DNA of 64,000 nt, from the NCBI RefSeq assembly GCF_041260155.1, contig NC_091940.1:28617651-28681650 (forward strand), given 5' to 3'. The stretch is from Ptychodera flava (taxonomy: Eukaryota; Hemichordata; Enteropneusta; Ptychoderidae). Of this stretch, positions 37,063 through 48,329 are shown piece by piece. Made by a program: the position numbers and the translations under genes. The notes below the pieces were generated by a model. That model saw nothing but the letters and a program-made list of their open reading frames with translations. It was not told the DNA's origin and ran no database searches. Within the stretch, counting starts at the first letter, position 1. Each line of letters opens with the position of its first letter.

Positions 37063-37299
37063 GCCGGAACGAACGGGGGGAAATTGCCATCGCCGAACTC
37101 TATCACGCAGTGTAAAGTATCGGCGTTACAGTGGAAGCTTTTGCTCTGGGTATCCTGATACACGAAAGTTGTCATTAATTCCACTACTAATATGAAATGA
37201 AAGACATTAACAGTCTGTTTAAGCCGAATTCTGCAAGTAATGGTTGTGGCCTGTTCCTCAATAAATTAAAAACCTCAAGCCTGCCAAACATTAGTATAA

Positions 37300-37533
37300 C
37301 GGCCCATAAGGGCCATTTTTCGTGAGAAAGTGCGCACCAGATACTGTCTAGTGGCCACGAGATACTATCACGTGCGCACGAGAAACTATCTCCTGGCCAC
37401 GAGAAAGTATCTGGTGCGCACGCGATACTATCTGGTGCGCACCAGATACTTTCATGAGCGCACGGGATAGTATCTTGTGCGCACGAGAAAAAGATTATTT
37501 TTTTCTCACAAAAAAAAGTCCCTTATGGGCTTT
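37300..37533. mobile_element. Small inverted-repeat element with a palindromic ~20-24 bp array
   Basis: Ends carry 'gcccataagggcc...gtgagaaa' and the inverse at 37501-37533. Between them 'gtgcgcacgagatactatct' variants alternate with 'ctggccacgaga' in both orientations. This looks like a MITE whose middle is a short tandem/inverted array. No coding capacity. Confidence 0.65.
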
Positions 37534-37941
37534 CATATATTAGAGAGGCTTTAGCTGAGCAAAAAGCTGCGAATAAAATTTTGCTCAGGTTGCAGGTTTA
37601 CAAGGAATTTTCACAATTTCCTTCTGTAACTAACATGAAATAAACATAAATTTATTCTGAATAACATCCCAGGCCTGTTCTGTGCAATGTATGTGTATTT
37701 CTGGTAGTATTTGTCAAAGAGTCCAGTTTGTGCAAAATAGTGGCGAATTCATTTCTGCACGTGACTATCATTCCCATTGGTGTCAGAAAGACTTTAAAAT
37801 CCTGTGTCTTAGCCTGAACGACAACACAATGCGATCCTCTCCTAAATCCTTTGAAGTTTATCATTGATAATGTCAGCAAAGTGCATGCAACCAGGTTAAG
37901 CGATCGCAAGCTTGCTTTTACTGCAATGGGTATAGCGTTAG

Positions 37942-37990
37942 GGTAGAATGATGGGGCTCGGGGCCAGGTATTCAAACTCTCAAACGTTAA
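37942..37990 (+). mobile_element. Fragment of TTAA-family MITE
   Basis: Only the left end is present (GGTAGAATGATGGGGCTCGG, then 'tattcaaactctcaaacgtt'), after which similarity stops. Confidence 0.6.
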
Positions 37991-38339
37991 CAAAAAATCG
38001 ATGAAATCGATGTTTGCTATTTGTAAGGGTTTACTTTCTCACAAAAGGAATATTTGTGGACATTTCATCGATGTGGTGACATTGTGGCTGCTGGAGCCTC
38101 GTGGACGTACGCCCTCAACGTATAGGCGATCGTATTTGACATACACGCATCTCATTAACAGTGCACGGTTTTGTAGAGGGACTGTGAACAGTGCGTGACC
38201 CTCTAGCAACTATAATGCACCGAACAACTTGTACGAAACAATTCCCCCATACGAAAACCGGAGATGAAATATTTGTCTAAAGAATCTTAATCAAGCTTTT
38301 AAAAGCCATTAGTAAGTGAATTGCACGATAATATTGCTT

Positions 38340-40560
38340 ACTCAGTATCAGTATAGTTATTACCCGGATGCCTTGTTTCGGCAGGAGTTTTCAAGTTCAT
38401 AAACATAAAGTACATTCATAGTGTTCAGCATCATATTTTCAGCTAAACTTTGTGCATTTATTGTGGAATTGCATGTGGCTATGGTACAATGTCGACGTGA
38501 GGTAGATTTTAGCCCATATTTTTGTGAAAAATAACAATCTACAAAGTCTCTGTAATGTTCTTTTTGAGTAAAAACGGTCTTTGAAATCCCGTATCAATAA
38601 TTGGAGCTTTGTCAAATACCTTATCTTCTCTCACGAGATCATTGCGACAGTTATCTCTTTCTTATAATGGTTCATTCTCCCGCGTAATGGTGAGCGAACT
38701 TTAGTCAGGTGGCGATCGGTTCGTAACCAAGAGCAGAGGCATTGGTGTTAAATAAACTCAATGATTTATTCTGCCGATTTGGAGTGAAATTACTGTTTTC
38801 AGGGTTTCGAGGGTTCTAGTTAATTATTGAACCGATTTAAAACTGTATTGACTTCGCTTTTTGTTTAAAATTGACCTATGATACTTTAACAAAAATTTTC
38901 CTTGTGAAATAAAAGTCCAAATATGCGACCAGATAATGATCTCTATAGAAAAGTTACACAAAAAGTATGAATGTTAGCCAAGCCAATCGGAGGCTTGAAC
39001 GTAACGGCGGCGGATCACTGGAATTTCATTGTATCATATCTGTGGACTTTTCGATACTTTTCACTAAATTAAAGGAACGTGACATTGTGTAATAATAATA
39101 AAACCCCATGACCTGGCGCGGCGTTTTTAGGGAAACTACATTTAAAGTTATTTTAACTCGTGATGCGGCATATTCTGCTGTTCTTTTCACTCGCTTCGCT
39201 CGTGGAAAGTACTGCCGCAGGATATGCTGATCATTCGTCACAATAACTTCAGTATCTCTCAAAATGCTGGGCGAGGTCATCGGGGTCTGTCATAGTATAA
39301 TACGCCATCCACTTGTTAACTCGGCGGAGAAAAATATAATTTGATTTTCATCAAAAGTAAGACGGTGAAAAAGTTTATTCACTCCAAAAGCTTCAAAATG
39401 TGCCCACACTACAAGCGGTGGGTCATAAGAAGGCGCAGAGGTTATCGTCGCATACATTGAAGGGTTACAGGTTTATTGCAAGCCAGAATCACATGAGTAC
39501 GTGGTGCTCTGTTGCTCTCCATGATGAAGACGAAAATATAATGACTTACTGTTTAAACCTTGCTCTTAGAAGTATAGTGGACGATACTGTGTCTCGGGTA
39601 AGTGCGCTTAAGATTTGTCTCGTGCGGAACTGAAACCACTAACATGTTTGAGTATAATTGTTCAAAGGGACAATGACCTGGTTTGTGACCGATTTTGCAG
39701 TGTCTCTGGTAGTCAAATGGCCCATTTGCTATTCTCAGCAACTGACTCGTAATTCCCGGGGTTCAATTACTACCGTTTCGTTCAGAAAGAAAGTGGCGTT
39801 GACGAAACGTCTTGGCTACTATAATATTGACAACCACTCTTAAATGACCCAATGAGCGAACATTTCTGGTTCATTAGAACCGCCAAACTGGTGATTGTAG
39901 TGGAGTGTTAGACACGGTTTAGATTGCCAATGGGAGGAAAACTTAGCACTCCACAAACTCTGTTGGTAGACTAGATTGTGAAAAACATAACAACATGCAA
40001 TGGTATTTGCTCTTCGATAAACACCCGGTATTTTTGTAAACAACCAAGCCTGTTATAGGTTGTGCACAAAAGGAGGATCGACTCCCAGTATGAGTTTACA
40101 ATGACACGAAGATAATATATAGCTGTAGATATAAACTGTTTTTTATTCGCCGCACGTAAACAACCAACACAGTTCTGATGAACATCCAAAAATCAAAAGA
40201 GCCTTGTACGGTGACCCTCTGACAATTTTTAACATGGACTCGTTCAGCAGGTTTATATTTTTCATATTTTAAGTTGTTCTTATTCGCATGTCTGTGACGG
40301 CGGGTATGCTTTGTCAAGCTTACATGCCTGCCTAAACTCTGTTAGCTTTAAAAAAAAAGTGTCGTTCTTCTGAAATTTGGGGTGGACCATTTGATTTCCT
40401 CGGGGGAGGGGTCTGGGAAATTTTCCAAAAAAAAAAAGATTCCTCATCAAGGCCCCGCTCTCAGAATATTAAATGGTTCACCCCTTAGTTAAGTTGAAAT
40501 GTGATAAGTTTCTTTCCGGAATATGTGTTGGAATAGAGGTGGAATTATTTTAGCTGTCGT
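38340..40560 (-). repeat. Repeat module, inverted copy 3
   Basis: Reverse-complement counterpart of the modules at 2.2-10.5 and 13.1-16.6 kb. 'atctctttcttataatggtt' (38655) matches the 16.3 kb part, 'gagacagtatcg/gtctcgggtaagtgcgctta' near 39590 matches 9480, and 'gcgggtatgctttgtcaagc' near 40300 matches 2390 and 8615. This copy lacks the foldback and 686 bp insertions, so it approximates the uninterrupted module. Confidence 0.6.
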
Positions 40561-40614
40561 CTTCACATACGTAAGGACGGGTAGGAAATTGTATCCGGCA
40601 ATATAGTCTGTAGA

Positions 40615-40696
40615 CTGGAAGATCCGTCGTTCGAGGGCGCTCTCTACGCTTCCCCGAAAGAGCGTAGGGAGCTTCCTCGAGCGACGGATCTTTCAG
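40615..40696. repeat. Long hairpin (about 36 bp arms)
   Basis: Left arm 'ctggaagatccgtcgttcga' and onward to 'ctacgct'; right arm 'agcgtagggagcttcctcga' and onward to 'tctttcag'. The arms pair with few mismatches around a ~10 nt loop. It could be a small foldback element or a structured RNA; nothing here decides. Confidence 0.6.
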
Positions 40697-41489
40697 TAAA
40701 ATAGTCGGTTGATTGGGCACTACTGCAATTATTTAAAGTTAACTTTACATGTGCACGTAGAGGGCGAGTCTGTTTATTGACAGCCAGAAGCCCGATGTTG
40801 ACTAGCTCCTTTAATCTCAGCACAGAGGAAACAAATCTACTGACTAATCGCTGTCGGCCTTCACTGGTAGCTACATTGTCAAGAAAAGAGTCCAGGGCAA
40901 GTATATTTATAATATATTTTTGCTTCACTTTAACCAAAACGATCAGCTACACACGCAATGTGTAGGGGTACTTCTTCAGCTTGGTAACGCTTAATGCACC
41001 GCTTGCGGTCATATGACCCATTTGCCATAAGCAGTGTCCTTACTTTAAAAGTACACCACACCACACCGTACTTTCCTTTTGCATTGAAAAACGCCCCGGC
41101 TACTTATACAAGGTTTTGTATCCGATGACTGCTTAGAAGTAATGAATACCCACATTATCATGGGTGCTAGCTTTGTTTTTCATCGTCGACCATCGCCCCA
41201 ATTACATGCTCTCTTGCGAAGGCAATGCACTGTATCACGTAGTTTTTGTGCTGTCGTGGGTCACGATTTCTTTAGAAAGTCCTTGAAGGCGAGTTACAAA
41301 GACCTATCCTTCGCTATTGTTCACTGTGCTGCAAAGACGACACAGTCAATGCTGAATTCAACAACGTTTCCTCCGACTAGAGAGGACGTAGTAAAGTGTA
41401 CACGAAGACTTGACATCGTAAGTACCGCCCTGTGTTCGTTCCAATATCATAAAACGCACGCATTGTCTTTTCTTCACAGTCTGTTCGTG

Positions 41490-41649
41490 ATGGCAACCAT
41501 AAAAGTGATTCAAAGGAACTCGAATTTGGTTCACCGTTGCCTTTGGAGACTGGTACAAACATCGCCAGTTGTTTCTAAAACACTGCAAGCGAAACCAATC
41601 AACCAACGTGTCGAGTGTCGGTACTCGAACACCTCGACCGTTAGACATG
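41490..41649 (+). CDS. ACS1 exon 1 (leader peptide)
   Basis: Encodes [20 protein letters not shown] and continues, rich in Arg/Lys, ending before donor gtaact. The start was chosen by analogy with the paralogue, whose ATG also sits just after a splice-acceptor-like site. The N-terminus is the least certain part of the model. Confidence 0.7.
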
Positions 41650-44600
41650 GTAACTATTTCTTTTTTTTTATAAATCCATTGTATGGAAAAATTCGCAGGT
41701 ATTGAAGACGAGACGGGTTGAAAATAAAATATTGCATTTTAACGTTATCTTATTACTGTCTGCAATGAATGCAATTATATGTGAACCTTCCATTGTTAGT
41801 ATATACATATATAAGTACTTCGGTGCTGAAATAATCGAAAAGCAAAGTTAAGATATTCCCCTTATCTTCAGATTCGGGCGTAATCAAAAGCAAGTACGCA
41901 GACGTCCAAATACCAACAAACGTATCCTTGCCAGAATATTTGATGTCAGACTTCGACAAATATGGTGATCAGGTTGCTTTGGTGAGTGCATTGCATTGTG
42001 TTTATTTAGTGAAGTAGTTTCTGTCACTTTTGACGGAACATAAAAATATTCGGTATCTCTATAGCGTTGTTATGTTATTAGTGTCTGCCATCATACAATG
42101 TGATATTCTTTTGTGTTATTTCAAATCACAAAAAAGCATTAACCCCCACCTCGGGGACACAAATTTGGACTCTCAAACTTTCGCATTTCTTTTCTGATCT
42201 ATCAATTGTTGGGGTTCACTTTGTCAAACTTTTACCGGCTTAATTTTGCGAAATTCGAAAATTTTATTTTTGTACGGAGAGTTAACACAGGGATGGCGGC
42301 CATTTTTAATTTTTAATATCGGTAAACCTTGTTATTTGTTCCCCTAGTACCAAAATTTCCACGGTGACCCCCGATTTGTATTCTTGATTCTGAAAGAGAA
42401 TGGTTGAAAGATTCGTCAAGGAAAGTTTGAGCAAAAGTTTAAGTCTTTCGTTTTCGAGGTGCGAACTACCTTAAGCCGATCAAAATATTTTTCACATGTA
42501 CTTCTATACTGATCTTTATTCTTACATTTAATTCTTATAAACTACTCACCATCGATAATGACACATGAACGGCCATTGCCCATTTCACATGATTGCCCGT
42601 TTTGCGAATCGATGCCCTTTGTCCTTATCTGTCTACTGCTGTGCCTCATATCGTGGTGTTCCTCTAACGACTAGCCCTGCCAGCAACTCGGTTTGATGAT
42701 TCTGCACTGATTGGATGAGTAATACGAAAGTTGATTTCACTGGTTGTGCGATACTAGTAGGCGTGCAGGTGATTTTGTTTAGCGGTTAAATGAAGTTATG
42801 CTTGCCGTTATATGATTGTTCTTTGAATTAATTCTTGCTCGGAGCAAAGTCAGAACTCGTACATCAACCATTTTAAGTCGTATTCAAATAGACCACTTAA
42901 CTGATAATTATGCTGGTGAGTGGACAAACCTCACGCTTTGTCAAGTCATGCACCTGGTGCATAATCAAAATTGTGTGCACAAGTATAAGCCAGTAGAAAT
43001 TCTATCTATCTATGTATCAAGGTGGATGGGCTGTCCGATAAACATTACACATTCAGGCAGCTGAAGGAGTTGGTCCGTAGTTGCGGCAGTGGTCTGGTCA
43101 GACACGGATTCAAACCAGGAGACGTATGTTTGTTATACAAACCGAATTCACCGGAATATTTTGTATCAATCAACTCTGTGTCATCGATTGGAGGAGTCGT
43201 TGTGACGGCTAATCCTTTATGTACAGTAGGTAAATGAAACCCGCGAAGAATTTTATGTATATTCAGTGTTATAGGACGAAACACGACCATAAATAATAAT
43301 AATAAATAATAACAAATTTACAGTACACGAATTACCAACGGCCGCAACAGCGATTAGTACCCGTGATCCATAAGTGAAATTGGTACATGTGTTACTTTTT
43401 TTTTTTTTAATTTTTTTTATTCAGTCCATCATCCAACAGGCGTTAGCCCAATTACAGGATGAGGTAAATAACCCACTAACTAAGAATTAAATGTGGCGCT
43501 GGAGTCTCGAACTCACCATCCTCCGACAGTGAGTCCGTTACTCTGGACCTACCGGGTCTTGAACCGGGTCTCGAACTCACCACCCTCTGACAGTGAATCC
43601 GTTACCCTAACCACTGGGCCACGGTGCCTCCTAATTAATTAAAGTGTGGCGCAGGCATTGATTCGTTTCTTCGTCTTTGCCCTAATCTAAGTTACAGTTT
43701 TATCCTAAGCCTCGATTGCGGACCTAGAGAGGACGATAGCCGACGTAAAAGGCATAAGACTGAATGAGAGATATCAACAAAGTAAATATCTAGGTCTCAT
43801 TTTGAGCAAATTGTATCTGAATTGTGGAAAGAAGACAGTTTTCGTGCGATATCCACTCTTCTTAACTTCAATTAAATCTTTTTACAGATGAACTCGTATA
43901 CTTTCTAAAATCGTCAGATGCGAGCTGGCTGATAACAGCCCCTGGCTTTGTTGAGAAGGCTGTTGAAGCGGTTACACGAGTAAATAACATCAAGGTATAC
44001 ATAAATAGTTCAATGTTCGGAGTGATTTGAAGAAATAAACTTCACTTGTTTTTGACGAGGCTAAGTCCTGTAAAGGAATGGTAAACACAATATGCTGTAA
44101 TTATAACATATCTGGCTTTTATAAGACAATGTTCCAGAATACATACATACATACATACGTACGTCATGCGTCACCTGTTCGCGCGACGAATGCCCTAGCA
44201 GAAAACAAGTACGTCAAACAAGTCGATATTAATTAAGTAGTCTGCGCGTAAATATGCAATGGGCTCACTAAATCGATAATCACGCAATCAATGCATACAT
44301 CTCACAAACAAGCATAACATGATATGTCTAAGATGCGAACAGGGACTAAGTTACGTGTTGAAATATAACGAAAACCCTTTGTGCACTTTTTAAGGGTATT
44401 TTTGTCATTGGTGATGAAACCATCGATGGATGCATATCTTTTACTAAGCTCATGAAAGACGACGGTTCAGCATTTCCTTCAGATGTCAGAGTAAACCCTA
44501 CAGACGATGTCGCAGCTCTGCTTTATTCAAGTGGGACGACTGGTCTGCCAAAGGGAGTTATGCTAACACATTACAATTTTATAGCATCCCTACAGCAGCT

Positions 44601-47600
44601 TAAGTAAGTGAAAAAACTTTGCCTTTCAAAAGTATCCGAGGCTGATAGAAACATCATTAATTTTCGGTATTCCTATTAATTCGCATACATGCTTCATAAC
44701 AAGATCACCCTGACACTTTGCAACGGAGGTTGTCTATATCTTCACCCACTCACACAAGCAAGAAGCTATAATTTATGAATTGTTTCTGGAAGGAGAAAGA
44801 ATTTCGTTAGTGATAACGATGCGAACCCCATAATGTTTTCTCTACGTCATAAAGTTTTGCACATTCATCCTGTACTATTCAATTCAAAGCAGAGTTTTTC
44901 GATTATCAGTCTGAGGTATATAACAGCTACTTAATGTTACTATTTCCCGCGACTAGAGACATCTAAATTTTATCTTCAATATTTGAGTCACCATTAGCTC
45001 CGCGCCAGGTGTGTCTGAATCGATATTGACTCATCACAGGAGCTAGTCCTTTAGTTTTGTCGTGTACATAAGTTTTCTGTTGCGTTGAATACGGTTTATA
45101 GACGACAATCTAACCTCTGTATATGATTTCCTATGAGCAGATCTATGACAGATGATGTGCAGATGTTCGCTTGTTGTATTTGTCCGTTTTCATTACAGAT
45201 ACCATGTCCCCTTTTGAAATCTGGTGTAATGTATTACACCCGCTTTGGGGACTATGCTATTATAGAGACTATGAGCAAAGAACACAATCTTAGGCAATCC
45301 AAAGCATGAAGAGAACACTGTAAAACACAGGCCATAGCTCAACCTTGACCGTAGAAATGTTTTAATATCAAAAGGCCACATTATCAAAGAGTGTATGAGT
45401 ATAGCCATTGGTATCAAACAAAGAAGACCATCACTCATCTTCATGAATTACATGCACCTATTTATAAACACCTTATTCCGTCATGGTATTCGAATGTTTA
45501 ATGTGAGACCATATTCATTGCATATCATTTAAAAAGCGACTGACGAAGACCAGATGAATTGTTTTTCATATCTAAATTATGATTTTGTTAATTGTCGTTC
45601 ACCACTATGATTAATCAGTTGTAACTAATGAAACAATTATTCTTGTGTCCTTATTGTTATATAGGGCTCCTGGTTTTCTAAAACTTAACTCTGATGAGGA
45701 TGTTCTTCCTGCTGTTTTGCCCTTCTTTCATATCGCTGGATTGCTGGCACCTCTCTTCCTGGGATTGAAACAAGGAGTGAAGCTCATTACAGCACCAAAA
45801 TTTGATCCTGAAACTTTCCTAAGAATTGTCCAAGAATACAAGGTGAGAGTTGTTTTTTTTTTTTGAATTTCGAAGCTATGCTGGATGCGTATATAAGTAC
45901 TGTCAATTCAACGAATACGTATACGTATACATGGTGTTTTCTTTGTTCTTCGCGGGAATGGTTAGTCATTTCACTTTTGTGAAACAAGTACAAGTAGGTT
46001 TGTCTACTGTGGCTACGCCAATACATCCTTCAGAATATAAAGTCGTAATGGCACTCGCTTATTATCAAGAAAGACATAGCGCTAAGGCCTACGAAAAGAT
46101 GGTTCTGTGACGCACATTCTCTTCAATTAATGAATTCACCAATCAGAGCCATATTCAATATTCTTATATTGAAGTTTTCGACAAAAAAAGCCGAAGAGAA
46201 AACATCAATGAAATAAAATGCTAAGTTTAAGTGCAACGTTCTTTAATTGTGCATTTATATCTAATAGGCTAGTCGGTTATACTTGGTCCCGCCGATACTT
46301 GTGTTTCTGGCTAAACATCCGTTGGTTGATCACTATGATATATCTAACGTAAGTGAAATCGGATGCGGCGCCGCGCCGGCAGGTCCAGCCACTATAAAGG
46401 CGGTCAGAAAACGCCTTGGACGGAAAAACTTACCCGTAAGACAAGGTAAAATAACCATTGCAATTCTTACACAATTAACGTACCTCTTGAGGCTCCCAGA
46501 AGAAAGAAAAAATGCTCATGTCAGCTGATAAGAGGCATCTTGGGTTCTACATTGTCAATTATCGCGCAATGAACATTCTACTACCCCTACAGAGGAAGAT
46601 CGAGTTTTGTTTATATTTTAAATGTAAATGAAAATGTATAGCCTTGATATATTTTAATTCTCCAGGTTTAATAAAATCCTGTTTCATTTGCCATAATGCT
46701 GCATAAATCTTTTTGCTCTAATTTCTTCGCAAATTTCAGAATATACTAGCTCCCTCTGCTGAGCTTAAGAAATATGACTTAAATCATTTCCCTTTTTGTC
46801 TTAGTTTATGGTTTGACGGAATGTTGCTTAGTAACCTGTCTTACAACCCATGAAAAATTTGAAATTGGGTCAGTTGGAACATTAACGCCAAACACAGAAG
46901 GAAAGGTAAAGAGCACTTCGATAATGATTTTAGTCATGACTTATTGAAGCTTGCCACTCCACTCCTCTAAATGATGTTTGTTGAACGTTTTCGTCATGTA
47001 GTCAGATACACGTTGTGTAATATTTCGAACAAAAAATGAATTTTGTTGGAAGATTGAAAATGAGGTTTTCCATAGAGAGACATAATGCGTGAAAGAGAAT
47101 AGGAAATGTTCTCCCGAGAGAGATATTATAACGTAGGTTTTAATTTTTTGATCGAAGCAATCCTTCTTCGAACTAACACTAATACAACACTGTATTAATT
47201 TCACACAGTAAAAAACTTCGGAAAATGTAGCTCTTGTATGGAAGCTAAAAGACATTTCTAACTGGTCTTTTTATTGTGTTGCTGTAATTGAACAATACTT
47301 CTTTTTGTGTTCTTTTATGTAATTCTCAATTGTTATGTTACTGACGTAACTATTTGTAAACAAATTTTCTGCGATATGCATAACTCATTTGGCAACACAG
47401 AACAGAACAACTTTTTAAAAGTTAACTGCAAAGTATCACCATATTAACGGGGGAAAGGTGTTTAAGCACATTGAAGACAACGTAAAAGACTTAAACCCTC
47501 AAGCAACCACTTTTACTGTAGAGTTTACAGTTGTCGTTATATAGGCTGAAGAGTTTATATTGTTAATTGACATTTACTTCCTTCCATTGCTAAAGGTGGT

Positions 47601-48250
47601 TGACGTGGAAACCGGGGAAATCTTGGGCGTAGGACAGGACGGTGAACTATGCTTCCGAGGTCCACAGGTCATGAAGGGATATCTGAACAATATTGAAGCA
47701 ACACAAAAGACAATTACACATGATGGATGGCTTCACACAGGTAATGGCAATATTATAGAGCTTAAACATTTTAATCTGATAAAAACTATATAAATATAAT
47801 TGAAGGGCTTCGTTTTGTTTGTTCGTAGCTACTACGTCTATCTACCTTTTCGACCATTTATTTGTTAGTCTATATTCGTGTATGTATGTATGTATTTATG
47901 TATGTATGTATGTATGTATGTATGTATGTATGTATGTATGTATGTATGTATGTATGTATGTATGTATGTATGTATGTATGTATGTATGTATGTATGTATG
48001 TATGTATGTATGTATGTATGTATGTATGTATGTATGTATGTATGTATGTATGTATGTATACGTGTGTATGTGTGTATGTGTGTATGTATGTATGTATGTA
48101 TGTATGTATGTATGTATGTATGTATGTATGTATGTATGTATGTATGTATGTATGTTATGTATGTATGTATCTATATATCTATGTATCATATGTGTAATAA
48201 TATGTATGTGTGTACGTACGTAAGTATGTACGTATGTATGCGTGTATCTG

Positions 48251-48329
<79 letters not shown>

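Noticed and set aside
41142..41489. Upstream in-frame extension of ACS1 exon 1 (116 codons)
   Set aside because: Probably 5' UTR or intron: a splice-acceptor-like site lies just before the ATG at 41490, and the paralogue has the same arrangement. Kept only as an alternative N-terminus.
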